Shown here: one piece after another, positions 50,937-59,982 of the stretch
Layout of the letters: every line of letters starts with the position of its first letter
Numbering within the stretch: position 1 is the stretch's first letter
From: Rhodopseudomonas pseudopalustris
Lineage (GTDB): Bacteria > Pseudomonadota > Alphaproteobacteria > Rhizobiales > Xanthobacteraceae
Length of the DNA: 64,000 nucleotides
Reading direction: 5' to 3'
NCBI RefSeq assembly: GCF_900110435.1
Contig: NZ_FODT01000003.1
Coordinates: forward strand, 434,001-498,000
Translations under genes and position numbers: made by a program
Notes under the pieces: model-generated
Database searches by the model: none
Seen by the model: the letters and a program-made list of their open reading frames with translations, nothing else
Told to the model about the DNA's origin: nothing

Positions 50937-51773
50937 ATGGCGACGGGTCAGGCATTGGGACAAGGACCGGCCGTTTCGAACGATGCCGCCGCCGCCCTGA
51001 TGCAGTCGCTGACCGACCTGGTGCTGCGGGCCGGCGCTGCGATCCTGGCGGTCGACCGCTCCGCGCCGGTCGAGCAAAAGCCCGACGGCTCGCCGGTGAC
51101 GATCGCGGATCTCGCCGCCGACCGGATCATTGCCGAAGGGCTGACGCAACTTGCGCTGGGGATTCCCGCGCTGTCAGAAGAACGGTGCGCGCTCGGTCGC
51201 GCCGCCTCGGGCAGCTTCTTCCTGATCGACCCGCTCGACGGCACCAAGGATTATGTCGCGGGCCGCGACGAATTCACCGTCAATCTGGCACTGGTGACCG
51301 ACGGCAAACCGCTGCTCGGCATCGTCGGCGCGCCGGCGCTCGGGCTCGTGTGGCGCGGACTGGTCGGCCATGGCGCCGAGCGCCTGACAATCGGCGCCGA
51401 CGGCAAGGTCGCCACCGCCGCGCCGATCCACACCCGACCGATGCCGTCCACCGGCGACCCCTGGATCGTGGCGATCAGCCGGCTGCACCTCGACGACCGT
51501 ACCGTGGCTTTCATCGAGAGCCGGCCAGGCGCGGTGCGAGCGCCGATGGGCTCGGCGCTCAAATTCTGCCGGATCGCCGAAGGCGAGGCCGACATCTATC
51601 CGCGGCTGGCGCCGACCTGCGAATGGGATATCGCCGCGGGCGCTGCGGTGGTGATCGCAGCCGGCGGCCGCCTGACCGACGGCAGCGGCGCCTCGCTGCG
51701 GTTCGACGAGCCGCGGCCGAATTTCATTGTGCCGGAATTCATTGCCTGGGGCGATCCCCGAGCGGCAGGCTGA
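50937..51773 (+). CDS. cysQ: Inositol-phosphatase superfamily protein, CysQ-like 3'(2'),5'-bisphosphate nucleotidase
   Basis: 278-aa Mg-dependent phosphatase. The metal-binding motifs are SPVTIADLAADRII, ALSEERCALG, FFLIDPLDGTKDYVAGRDEFTVNLALV and CEWDIAAGAAVVIAAGG. The DPLDGTKDYxxxxDEFTVN block matches CysQ, which hydrolyses 3'-phosphoadenosine 5'-phosphate from sulfate assimilation, more than inositol monophosphatase. The start is preceded by GAGGAAGACAGCTC. It is convergent with the YHS gene, one base apart. Confidence 0.85.
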   Translation: MATGQALGQGPAVSNDAAAALMQSLTDLVLRAGAAILAVDRSAPVEQKPDGSPVTIADLAADRIIAEGLTQLALGIPALSEERCALGRAASGSFFLIDPLDGTKDYVAGRDEFTVNLALVTDGKPLLGIVGAPALGLVWRGLVGHGAERLTIGADGKVATAAPIHTRPMPSTGDPWIVAISRLHLDDRTVAFIESRPGAVRAPMGSALKFCRIAEGEADIYPRLAPTCEWDIAAGAAVVIAAGGRLTDGSGASLRFDEPRPNFIVPEFIAWGDPRAAG

Positions 51774-51774
51774 G

Positions 51775-52281
51775 CTATTTGGCAAGCGTGGTGAGCAGCG
51801 CCGGCCATTGCCGCCGGGCCTCGCGCAGGTAACGCTCCGGGTCGGCGGCGAAAACATCCCGGTCTTGCTCGGTGCTGAACAGATACAGCCGCTGGCCGCT
51901 GACCAGCCAGACCAGCGCATTGCCCTGCAACGGAACGCCGCGCGAGACGCCGACCGGATCATAACCGCCGAACTGCGGCGCGTAGATGTCGGGACGGGCG
52001 GCGAAGGCGGCCCGGTTTGACGAGTTCGCGAACCGCCAGATCGCGCCGCTCGACGCGACTTCGAATTCGGCGTCGCCGCGGCGCGGCGCATGATCGGTGA
52101 AATAGGCCACGGGATCGAAACCGTCGATCGCCAAGCCCGAATGCCGGTCGACCACCACCCGCTCGGTGGTCGTCGCCTGCGCCGGCTGCGTCGCCCCGAC
52201 CGGCAACATCAGCAGCGCGGCGAGCCCGATCGTGGCGAATCCGGGGCGCAGTCCGTTTCTTTCCTGCCGTTGTGCCGTCAT
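51775..52281 (-). CDS. YHS-domain-like exported protein
   Basis: 168-aa protein with a signal peptide (LAALLMLPVGATQPAQA, cleavage near 36) and a YHS-like fold: GLAIDGFDPVAYFTDHAPRRGDAEFEVASSGAIWRFANSSNRAAFAARPDIYAPQFGGYD, which is the widespread form in alphaproteobacteria. The YHS domain often binds metals, but the Cys of the classical motif is absent here. Function unknown. The gene is convergent with cysQ. Confidence 0.85.
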   Translation of the reverse strand: MTAQRQERNGLRPGFATIGLAALLMLPVGATQPAQATTTERVVVDRHSGLAIDGFDPVAYFTDHAPRRGDAEFEVASSGAIWRFANSSNRAAFAARPDIYAPQFGGYDPVGVSRGVPLQGNALVWLVSGQRLYLFSTEQDRDVFAADPERYLREARRQWPALLTTLAK

Positions 52282-52393
52282 AGTTGAACCCGATAAAGTT
52301 CGAATCGCGGGGCAGAGGCCGCCACCATATTGGGATGCGAGTCAGCGTCCGGTTAAAGTGGCGCCGGGGATCGAAGACCCAGGGGTGAGTTTG

Positions 52394-52990
52394 ATGACCA
52401 TCGTTTCACGTCGTGCCGCGCTGGCGCTGTTTGCGTCGGCGGCCTTCATCGTGCCGGCTGCAGCCCAGCAGCAGCAACCGCTGCCGCCCAGGGCGCAAGC
52501 GAGCCCGAGTACCTACGGGCCTGAAGAACTGACGAACGCCGGCCACCGATTCTTCGGCAACGTTTCGCGGGGATTAGCCTCGGTGATCGAGCGTGCGGTC
52601 AGCCAATGGGGGCTGCCCAACGGTTACGTGCTGGGCGAGGAAGGCTCGGGCGCCTTTGTCGCTGGGTTGCGCTACGGCGAGGGCACACTCTACACCAAGA
52701 ACGCCGGCGATCTGCGGGTGTACTGGCAGGGCCCATCGGTCGGCTTCGACTGGGGCGGCAACGGCGCGCGCACCATGACGCTGGTCTACAACCTGCCCTC
52801 GACCAATGCGATCTACCAGCGCTTCGGCGGCATCGACGGCTCGGCCTATGTGGTCGGCGGCTTCGGCATGACCGCGCTCGCCGCCAACGGCATCGTGCTG
52901 GTGCCGATCCAGTCCGGAATCGGACTGCGGCTCGGCGCCAATATCGGCTATCTGAAGTTCACCCCGACCGCGACCTGGAATCCATTCTGA
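52394..52990 (+). CDS. eipA: DUF1134 periplasmic protein (EipA family)
   Basis: 198-aa protein with a signal peptide (MTIVSRRAALALFASAAFIVPAAAQ, about 1-25). The mature domain starts TYGPEELTNAGHRFFGNVSRGLASVIERA and continues VGFDWGGNGARTMTLVYNLPSTNAIYQRFGGIDGSAYVVGG, which is DUF1134. EipA of Brucella, from this family, supports envelope integrity and is reported to be under CtrA control, which fits the surrounding ctrA/chpT locus. Start chosen at ATG 52394 for the signal peptide; the preceding GTG is 9 bases upstream. Confidence 0.88.
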   Translation: MTIVSRRAALALFASAAFIVPAAAQQQQPLPPRAQASPSTYGPEELTNAGHRFFGNVSRGLASVIERAVSQWGLPNGYVLGEEGSGAFVAGLRYGEGTLYTKNAGDLRVYWQGPSVGFDWGGNGARTMTLVYNLPSTNAIYQRFGGIDGSAYVVGGFGMTALAANGIVLVPIQSGIGLRLGANIGYLKFTPTATWNPF

Positions 52991-53250
52991 TCCCGCTTCG
53001 CCACCGCACCGCCCTTCCCGTTCGCCGCCGATATTCACGTTAACGCGGCAACGGGCTGGCGTTGCGGCGCCGCCGCGTGGCATTGTGCGGCCGAACTTTC
53101 CGGCCGGAGGGCGGCGTTTGCCCGGGCTAATGGTCCGGGCCGTGGCCCGCCGCGACCATCGGCTCGCAATCAGACCTCGCGCAGGCGCAATCCGCCACCT
53201 CAGCCGGATCGCGGAGCGTGGGCTCTCGGTTTCTCGTGAGGGAGAACGTC

Positions 53251-54546
53251 ATGGTCGAACAGATCATGTATCTGGCGATCGGATTTCTGGTGGCGATGAT
53301 GCTCGCGCTGATGATCGCGCCGCTGGTGCATCATCGCGCGGTGCGGCTCACGACCAAACGGCTGGAGGCGGCGACGCCGCTGTCGATGGCCGAGATCCAG
53401 GCCGACAAGGACCAGCTCCGCGCCGAATTCGCGATGTCGGCGCGGCGGCTCGAGATGAGCGTCGAACAGCTCAAGAACAAGACGACCAGCCAGTTCGCTG
53501 AACTCGGCCGCAAGACCGACGCTGTCAATCGCCTCAAGGTCGAGCTCGCCGAGAAAAACGCTGCGATCTTCACGCTCGAAGCGCGCGAGAAGGCGGTGAA
53601 GGAGCAGCTCCGCACCACCGAAGAGGAGTTCGCCGCCAAGACCCAGGCGCTGCGCAGCGCCGAGACGGCGCTGGCCGAGAAGCAGGCCGAACTGGCACGG
53701 ATCAACACCGAGCTGGCCGACCGCTCGATGCTGGCCGACACGAGGCAGGTCGAACTGGTGGCGGTGCGTACCCAGATCGAGGAACTGCGCGCCCGCGTCG
53801 GCGACGCCGAGAAGGAATTCACCGCGACCCAGACCCGGCTTGAAGCTCAGCGCGGCGAATCCGTCAGCGCGACTCGCGAGCTGGACGACGCACGCGGCCG
53901 CGTCGACAACCTCAGCCACCGCGTCGCCGATCTCGACCGGCAACTGCTCGCGCAGGTCAAGGAAGCCGAGACGCTCGGCAGCCGCGTCGCCGCGCTCGAG
54001 GCCGAGAACGCCGAGCTGCGGGCCGCGAGGGAGGCCGCCGAAGCCGCCCTGCAACAGCTTCGCGGCGGCGCCGGAGGCAACGCCAAGGGCAATGCCAAGA
54101 CCAACGCCAAGGCCGCCGTCGCATCGCCGGACCTCGCCCGGCTGCGCGACGAGAACGCTGCGCTCGAAGTGCAGCTCCGCCAGGCCCGCGATGAAGGCGC
54201 CAAGGCGCAGCGCGAGCTGGCGGCAATCCAGCAGCAGACCGAAAACACCTGGGCCACCGAGCGGATGGAAAACGCCTTGCTGCGCGAGCGGATCAACGAC
54301 ATCGCCGCCGAGGTTGCCAAGCTCGCGATGACCCTGGAAGGCCCGGATTCGCCGATCCAGGCGATTCTGTCCGGCCAGAGCACGCCGTCGCCCGCCGCCC
54401 CCGCACCGACCGCTCAGCCCGCCGCAGCTGCCCGCGCCAACGGCGCCGAAGCCCCGCTCGCACCGCCGGCAGTCGCCGGCGGCACGCTGGCCGAACGCAT
54501 CCGCGCGCTGCAATCGCATGCCTCGCGGGCGCGCCAGATCGGCTGA
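53251..54546 (+). CDS. Membrane-anchored coiled-coil protein
   Basis: 431-aa protein with one N-terminal transmembrane helix (MYLAIGFLVAMMLALMIAPLVHH, about 6-28) and then nearly continuous coiled coil from about 50 to 380 (for example AEKQAELARINTELADRSML). The end is Pro/Ala-rich. The first part, RAVRLTTKRLEAATPLSMAEIQADKDQLRAEFAMSARRLE, resembles a conserved alphaproteobacterial protein of unknown function. A structural or envelope role is possible. GAGGGAGAAC precedes ATG 53251. Confidence 0.85.
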   Translation: MVEQIMYLAIGFLVAMMLALMIAPLVHHRAVRLTTKRLEAATPLSMAEIQADKDQLRAEFAMSARRLEMSVEQLKNKTTSQFAELGRKTDAVNRLKVELAEKNAAIFTLEAREKAVKEQLRTTEEEFAAKTQALRSAETALAEKQAELARINTELADRSMLADTRQVELVAVRTQIEELRARVGDAEKEFTATQTRLEAQRGESVSATRELDDARGRVDNLSHRVADLDRQLLAQVKEAETLGSRVAALEAENAELRAAREAAEAALQQLRGGAGGNAKGNAKTNAKAAVASPDLARLRDENAALEVQLRQARDEGAKAQRELAAIQQQTENTWATERMENALLRERINDIAAEVAKLAMTLEGPDSPIQAILSGQSTPSPAAPAPTAQPAAAARANGAEAPLAPPAVAGGTLAERIRALQSHASRARQIG

Positions 54547-54697
54547 CGCGTCAGATCGGCCGAGGGTCTGCGGCAAATGGGGGAAGCCAGAGCCAAAACT
54601 CGGGCTTGGCGCTTGACACCCCCGCCCCGCACTCCGTAAATCGCGCGATCAACGATCGTCGGACCGGCCACCTCGCGGCCCCGTCCTGATCGGTCCC

Positions 54698-54772
54698 GGG
54701 CGCATAGCTCAGCGGGAGAGCGTTCCCTTCACACGGGAGAGGTCCAAGGTTCGATCCCTTGTGCGCCCACCA
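54698..54772 (+). tRNA. tRNA-Val (anticodon CAC)
   Basis: 75 nt including CCA. Acceptor GGGCGCA / TGCGCCC pairs fully, the T arm is CAAGG-TTCGATC-CCTTG and the anticodon loop TTCACAC gives CAC, reading GUG. The D arm is AGCTCAGCGGGAGAGC. IS3 debris starts 150 bp downstream, so this tRNA may mark the edge of an inserted region. Confidence 0.95.
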
Positions 54773-54924
54773 TTAAACCCCCTTGAAACACTCAAATTTT
54801 TCGATTGCTCTCTGGTGACTAGAGAGCACCAAGGGGCACTGAAGACCAGAACATAGTGGGAACATTCGTGCATGGGCCGGCTATCCCGTTCTCGGCTCGT
54901 TCGCTCATGGGAATACGAATGGGG

Positions 54925-55075
54925 ATGACCTCCCCTTCGACCTACCACGCCGAGGCCGCCAAGCGGCGCAATCCCGCCAAACTGTCGGCACCAAGCAGAA
55001 TGCCGCCCCGACGATCGAAGTTCGGCGCGTGTTCGAGAAGAACTTCCAAGTCTACGGCGTGCGCCAGGTAGCGCA
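54925..55075 (+). mobile_element. IS3-family OrfB remnant, N-terminal part, frameshifted
   Basis: The + strand reads MTSPSTYHAEAAKRRNPAKLS, then after a one-base shift TKQNAAPTIEVRRVFEKNFQ and VYGVRQV. These are the N-terminal features of IS3-family OrfB transposases (STYHA..AKRR.P.KLS, IRRVFEENFRVYGVRKVW). No active-site domain remains on this strand. Confidence 0.8.
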
Positions 55076-55142
55076 TCGAGCACGTTCGTGAGGGCCCGCC
55101 GGCCGACGATCCGGCGGGCACAGGCGTCGATGACGAAGGAGC
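55072..55142 (-). mobile_element. IS3-family OrfB remnant, integrase-core fragment
   Basis: The minus strand encodes SFVIDACARRIVGRRALTNVLDAL, which matches the rve-domain segment FVIDAFARRIVGWR of IS3 transposases. It abuts the N-terminal fragment in the opposite orientation, so it comes from rearrangement rather than one decayed copy. Confidence 0.8.
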
Positions 55143-55149
55143 TGTTGAA

Positions 55150-56616
55150 CTATTCCGACTTCGCAGGATTCGCGCTCGATTCCAGCTTGACGGGCTGGAC
55201 CACAGGCGGTTTCCACGCGCCATTCAAGGCTGTCGGCTCCGGCCAATAGATCCGCATCACGATGTAGGCCGGTCCGTTCGGCGCCGGCAGCCAGTTCGAG
55301 GTCTTGTCCGGCCCCGGGGACTCTTTCTGCAGTAACAGCGTCAGAGAGCCGTCCGGGTTCTTCTTGAGGTCGGGCAGCATCGGCGAGTTGATCAGATATC
55401 GATTGATCGGATTGTCGATCAGGAGTTGCGTCTTGCCGTCATACATCGTCACCGACCAGAACGCCTTTGTGGGCGGCAGCGATCCCGCCGGGAACGTCAG
55501 AGCGTAGTTGGCAACGCCCGTGTCCGGCTTCTTACCCTCGCTATCCGCGGCGAGCATCGGATAAAGCGCCTCGCTGGCGTCGTTGCCGTAAATGCCGGCC
55601 ATCGCCGCCGCCGCGCGGCGCGCATAATCTGCGCCATACATCGCCCGATCGCCGAATGCGCTGGTGGCGACGCGCCAACCATTCTCGACCCGGCCGAGCG
55701 TGTCGATGGTCGCCTTGATCTTCTCCAGCCCGCTCTTGACCCCCGCCTCGAGTTCTTCCTTCTGCGCAGCGCTCAATGCCCTGACGTTGAACGGCTTGCC
55801 CGGCAGGATTCCGATCTTCGCAAAACGCGCGCGCATTGGCGCCTCGACGGCCGCAGGCCCGGTCGCCGGCGTGAAGGTGAGCAGGAAATTCAGATAGGTG
55901 AACGGGTCCTTGGCCGCGAGCTCTTTGTCAATCATCGGCCACTGGACCGCCGGCGCGGCCGCGGGTGCGGCGCGCCCGAGGAATTTCGACAGTGGTACCG
56001 CTCGGTATCCGGCCTGAATTTTCTTAACGTTGTCGAGATCCGCACCGTTGAACAACTGGGTCCGGATCAAGCCGAGCGAAAACGCGGTCTCGCTGCGAAA
56101 CACCTTGGCAATGCCGTCCGGCGCCTTGCCCTTCCAGCGCGGCCCGGCGATGAGCGCGCATTGCGCGGCGTTGCCGCTGGTCCGGGTGCCCATGTAACCG
56201 TAGTTGAAAGTGTACATGTCAATCAGTTGAAGGGAGAAGTAGCGCGATTTCTCGATTTCCGGATTGCAGATGACCACCGGTTCGGCGCGCAGGTCCATGC
56301 CGATGAAGGAATACGGCGTGTCGCTGTTCGGCGTCACCACCGCGGTATCGGCCGGCGTATAAACGCGCGCGGTGTTGTACAGCTGATTGAACGGCGCCTT
56401 GTATTGCGAGGACTTGGTATCGACGAACGATTCGTAATAAATGGCGTAGCTCATCACCATTGGAAAGCCGTAGACGAACGCTTCCTCTGCGATCACCTTG
56501 ACCTCGCCTGCTGCGAGTCTGTCCTTGGCGGTGGCGCTTTCCAGACCGAGCGTTCCGACCGCCATCGCGGCTATTGCCGCTGGTGCCAACGCCTTCATCG
56601 ACGCGAACATCTTCAT
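55150..56616 (-). CDS. DUF1254/DUF1214 family exported protein
   Basis: 488-aa protein with a signal peptide (MKMFASMKALAPAAIAAMAVG, cleavage near 30). The N-terminal DUF1254 domain shows EAFVYGFPMVMSYAIYYESFV and TPADTAVVTPNSDTPYSFIGMDLRAEP; the C-terminal DUF1214 domain shows NYALTFPAGSLPPTKAFWSVTMYD and INRYLINSPMLPDLKKNPDGSLTLLLQKESPG. The family is common and its function unknown. It is bracketed by IS3 fragments (54925-55142 and 56985-57196) beside tRNA-Val, so it may have been acquired or moved with that element. Confidence 0.9.
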   Translation of the reverse strand: MKMFASMKALAPAAIAAMAVGTLGLESATAKDRLAAGEVKVIAEEAFVYGFPMVMSYAIYYESFVDTKSSQYKAPFNQLYNTARVYTPADTAVVTPNSDTPYSFIGMDLRAEPVVICNPEIEKSRYFSLQLIDMYTFNYGYMGTRTSGNAAQCALIAGPRWKGKAPDGIAKVFRSETAFSLGLIRTQLFNGADLDNVKKIQAGYRAVPLSKFLGRAAPAAAPAVQWPMIDKELAAKDPFTYLNFLLTFTPATGPAAVEAPMRARFAKIGILPGKPFNVRALSAAQKEELEAGVKSGLEKIKATIDTLGRVENGWRVATSAFGDRAMYGADYARRAAAAMAGIYGNDASEALYPMLAADSEGKKPDTGVANYALTFPAGSLPPTKAFWSVTMYDGKTQLLIDNPINRYLINSPMLPDLKKNPDGSLTLLLQKESPGPDKTSNWLPAPNGPAYIVMRIYWPEPTALNGAWKPPVVQPVKLESSANPAKSE

Positions 56617-56981
56617 GCAAGCCTCCCTGAGAACACATTGGTCTCGTGCAATTCTTTTAAGGGGCAGTCAGGACTGCATTGATTTCGCGCAAAGCGCTGC
56701 TTTGTTCAAGTCCTGGGCAATCGGAAGTACCCCACCGTCTTGACCAGGCTGGCCGCTTTGCCTCGCGCTTCGGACGTCACGCGTTGAACAGTCTCCCCAA
56801 AGCTCGGTCGTTCCGGGCAACTGAAGGTCTTCCAAGTCCGTGAAGCGAACTTGGGTGGTTAAACCTGCTGCTTGCGTGATTGCTGGTAATCAATCGCTCC
56901 GAAACGGATGAACAAACTGTAGCCTGACGGGGGCCGCAGGACGGCAGTCGCGTACCGGACCTGAGTAAGACCAGTGACGGT
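56617..56981. other. Gene-free stretch in the IS3-rich region
   Basis: No gene, repeat or RNA recognised over about 365 bp. It lies between the DUF1254 start and the C-terminal IS3 fragment and probably includes the DUF1254 promoter and transposon scar. Confidence 0.5.
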
Positions 56982-57209
56982 TCAGTGGACGGGCAATTGA
57001 GCTAATCCCAGCTTCCGCGCGAACTCAACGGGGCTGAGATATCCGATCGTCGAATGACGTCGGGTCGGATCGTAGAACCGCTCGATGTAGTCAGACACAT
57101 CGGCTTTGGCCTCGTTCCTGGTGCGATAATTCTTGCGGGCGATCCGCTCGGTCTTGAGCCAGGAGAAAAAGCTCTCTATCGCCGCATTGCACCAATTGAT
57201 CCGGCACAA
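56982..57209 (-). mobile_element. IS3-family OrfB remnant, C-terminal part
   Basis: Encodes NAAIESFFSWLKTER, IARKNYRTRNEAKADVSDYI and ERFYDPTRRHSTIGYLSPVE, the conserved C-terminal end of IS3 transposases including the catalytic-Glu neighbourhood. The N-terminal side is cut off at about 57196, directly before the gene at 57286. Confidence 0.9.
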
Positions 57210-57285
57210 AGCGAGGGCGCCAGCGCTCGGTTACGCGAATCTGCAGATGGCCATCAGACCATCGGCGGGATGCGGAACGGACACC

Positions 57286-57603
57286 ATGGCTCACACCCTT
57301 GAACAGAAGATCATCGGCTTGCTCGAGCAGGAGACAGCGCTGCGGCAATGGCTGGAGCAGATGCGCGCGCTGATCAAGGATGCGCGCGGCGCCACCTTGA
57401 TCGCCGGGCTGACGGCGGAGGAAACCGAGGAATTCCTGCGGCTCGATCCGCGGGTCCGCTCGCATCGCGGCGGCATGACCGATGCCGAGCTCGAGGCGGC
57501 GAGCGAACGGCACTCCGAACTCAAGCACAAGATCGACGCCGCGCTGCAGGACAACGTAATCGAAAGCCTGAGCGACTGGGGCGGCGTCGCCGCGCGGGGT
57601 TGA
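57286..57603 (+). CDS. 105-aa conserved-looking small protein
   Basis: Starts ATG 57286; the open frame extends upstream to 57133 but that part is antisense to the IS3 fragment. The protein MAHTLEQKIIGLLEQETALRQWLEQMRALIKDARG... is mostly helical and acidic, with LTAEETEEFLRLDPRVRSHRGGMTDAELEAASERHSELKHKIDAAL. I do not recognise the family. The IS3 fragment ends only about 90 bp upstream, so the native promoter may have been lost or replaced. Confidence 0.65.
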   Translation: MAHTLEQKIIGLLEQETALRQWLEQMRALIKDARGATLIAGLTAEETEEFLRLDPRVRSHRGGMTDAELEAASERHSELKHKIDAALQDNVIESLSDWGGVAARG

Positions 57604-57715
57604 TCAGGGGCCGCGACGAAGTGCTTCGACCGCGAGCCGCGTCCCGTGGGCGTGACGGATCCCGGTTCTGTGGCGCAGCGCTGCGCGCTGCACCGAACCA
57701 GCACGCGGACCAGCC

Positions 57716-58150
57716 TTACGCCGACGCCTGCTCCGTCGCCTTCGGGGCGACCGGGGCGCAGAATTTTTGGGCGAGCCAGGACGACAGCATCGCCGGCACC
57801 AGGCCGACCAGACCGTAGAGCACGAGTTGCTCAGAACCCATGTCGGCGCCGCGGTTGCTGTACATGAAGGCGGCGGCGGCGAAACCGATGATTCCGACGA
57901 TCAGCATCCGCACCACCGGGCCGATCCGGCCGATGTGGCAGATGATCTCGTCGATCGCGGCCATCATCAGCGCCGGCAGCAGGCCGAACAAATAGCTGTA
58001 CTGCAGCGACTTGAACAGGACGATGAAGAACTTCTTCACTTCCATCAGGTTGGTGTGGTGCCAGTATCCGGAGAGATAGCTCGTCGTGAACAGCAGCAGC
58101 AGTCCGCCGACAAAGGGACTGAGCGCGCCAAAGATCAGATATCGCTTCAT
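57716..58150 (-). CDS. Integral membrane protein of unknown function (144 aa)
   Basis: Four likely transmembrane helices: about 5-27 (LIFGALSPFVGGLLLLFTTSYL), 45-68, 80-98 (VVRMLIVGIIGFAAAAFMYS) and 108-128 (LVLYGLVGLVPAMLSSWLAQ). No enzymatic motif is visible. It is one of the many small membrane proteins typical of Bradyrhizobium-group genomes. It is convergent with the 105-aa gene and upstream of nothing obvious in its own direction. Confidence 0.75.
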   Translation of the reverse strand: MKRYLIFGALSPFVGGLLLLFTTSYLSGYWHHTNLMEVKKFFIVLFKSLQYSYLFGLLPALMMAAIDEIICHIGRIGPVVRMLIVGIIGFAAAAFMYSNRGADMGSEQLVLYGLVGLVPAMLSSWLAQKFCAPVAPKATEQASA

Positions 58151-58255
58151 GCCTGCTCCACCACCGACGCCCGCGCCGCCGCGGGCGTAAGCTACGCCCG
58201 AAGCGGGCGCTTCGACAACCGGGCCATCGGGCGCACGCCTTCGGGCCGCTGCGTC

Positions 58256-59803
58256 TTACATTTGAACTTCGATCAGATTCGGTCCGCTGCCGCCGGTGCC
58301 GGCATCCAGAGCCTTGTTCAGCTCGTCAGCGCTCGAGACGGCGCGGGCCGGAACTCCCATGCCCCTGGCGAGCGACACCCAGTCGAGCGCCGGCCGATCG
58401 AGCGTCAGCATGTCCTGCGCGCGCTGGCCGGGCTCCCCGGCGCCGACGCCGTCGAATTCGCCGCGCAGGATCTGGTACTTGCGGTTGGCGAACACCACCG
58501 TGGTCACGTCGAGGTTTTCGCGCGCCTGCGTCCACAGCGCTTGCAGCGTGTACATCGCGCTGCCGTCGCCGACCAAGCAGATCACCTTGCGATCCGGGCA
58601 CGCCACCGCGGCGCCGACCGCGACCGGCGGCGAGAAGCCGATCGAACCGCCCATATTCTGCAGCCAGTCGTGCGGCGGCGCCGCAGCCGTCGGCGGAAAG
58701 AACCCGCGGCCGGTAGTGATCGATTCGTCGATCACGATGGCGTTCTCCGGGATTGCCATCGCAATCGCCTGCGCGATCGAGGCATGGGTCAGCGCGCCGG
58801 TCGGCCGCGCGATCTCGGCGAGCGTTTGCGGCTGCGCGTCCTGCGCCTTGGCGCCGAGCGCGCCGGCGAGCGCTTCCAGCGCGGCAACTGAATTCTCGCC
58901 GCCCTCGGTCATGCGATGCACCTCGCAGCCCTCAGGCTTCAGCAGGCTCGGCTTGTTCGGATAGGCGAAGAACGCCACCGGGTCGTTGGCCTCGACCAGC
59001 ACGATATGGCGGAAGTCCTTGAGGATCGGCAGCGCGGATTCGATCACATAGGGAATCCGCTCGATCGAATAGCGACCCCGGCCGCGCGCCATCCGCGGAT
59101 TGTAGGTCTGGCCCATCACACGGCAGCCGCTCTTGCCGGCGATCCGCGCCGCGAGGTCGAGGCCGTGCTCGGTGAGCGCACCGCCGGTCAGCAGCAGCAG
59201 CGTCGGCTCGCCGGAGCGCAGTACCCGCGCCGCCGCCTCGACGGCATGCGGCGAGTAGCTCGGGCGCTGCGCGTCTGCCGGCACGTCGGCGATGCCATCG
59301 GCCTCGTTCCAGGCGGTGTCGGCCGGCAGGATCAGCGTAGCGATCTGCGGCAGCGCACTTTTTGCCGCGGCGATCGCGGCGGCGCCGTCGCGCGCCACCG
59401 ATTGGGCGTCCGGAGAGGTGCGAACCCACGCCGACATCGGCCGCGCCAGTCCCTCGATGTCGGAGGTCAGCGGCGCGTTGTAATCGATGTGGTAGGTGGC
59501 ATGTTGGCCGACGATATTGACGATGCCGGAATTCGCCTTCTTGGCGTTGTGCAGATTGGCGAGGCCGTTGGCGAGGCCGGGGCCGAGATGCAGCAAGGTC
59601 GACGCCGGCGTGCGCTTCATCCGGAAATAGCCGTCGGCGGCGCCGGTGACGACGCCCTCGAACAGCCCGAGCACGCAGCGCATCCCCTCGACGCGGTCGA
59701 GCGCCGCCACGAAGTGCATTTCCGAGGTGCCGGGGTTGGCGAAACAAACATCGACGCCGCCATGAACAAGCGTCCGCACCAGGCTCTCGGCACCGTTCAT
59801 CAT
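58256..59803 (-). CDS. Thiamine-diphosphate enzyme, acetolactate-synthase-like
   Basis: 515-aa enzyme of the decarboxylase/ALS superfamily. The N-terminal PYR domain has CFANPGTSEMHFVAALDR and the conserved Glu in LGLFEGVVTGAADGY. The C-terminal PP domain shows GDGSAMYTLQALWTQARENLDVTTVVFANRKYQIL (GDG...N ThDP-Mg motif). The middle FAD/ROSSMANN domain is shorter and less conserved than in IlvB, and no ilvN neighbour exists. It resembles IlvX-type or benzoylformate-decarboxylase-like proteins; the substrate cannot be assigned. Confidence 0.85.
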   Translation of the reverse strand: MMNGAESLVRTLVHGGVDVCFANPGTSEMHFVAALDRVEGMRCVLGLFEGVVTGAADGYFRMKRTPASTLLHLGPGLANGLANLHNAKKANSGIVNIVGQHATYHIDYNAPLTSDIEGLARPMSAWVRTSPDAQSVARDGAAAIAAAKSALPQIATLILPADTAWNEADGIADVPADAQRPSYSPHAVEAAARVLRSGEPTLLLLTGGALTEHGLDLAARIAGKSGCRVMGQTYNPRMARGRGRYSIERIPYVIESALPILKDFRHIVLVEANDPVAFFAYPNKPSLLKPEGCEVHRMTEGGENSVAALEALAGALGAKAQDAQPQTLAEIARPTGALTHASIAQAIAMAIPENAIVIDESITTGRGFFPPTAAAPPHDWLQNMGGSIGFSPPVAVGAAVACPDRKVICLVGDGSAMYTLQALWTQARENLDVTTVVFANRKYQILRGEFDGVGAGEPGQRAQDMLTLDRPALDWVSLARGMGVPARAVSSADELNKALDAGTGGSGPNLIEVQM

Positions 59804-59982
59804 AGCTCTCCCCGGTTGTGACGTTTCTTCGACCGATCAACCATTGTTCCGCGATTTCGTCAAAGGGCTGCATCGCGGATCAGAATTGCGCGAGGCGGCA
59901 GCCCGCCCCAAGGCCACGGCTTGCGCAATCGCCACGATTGTGGCCTGTCTCTGGTCAGATTCCGACGATTGCGAGGTTCACG

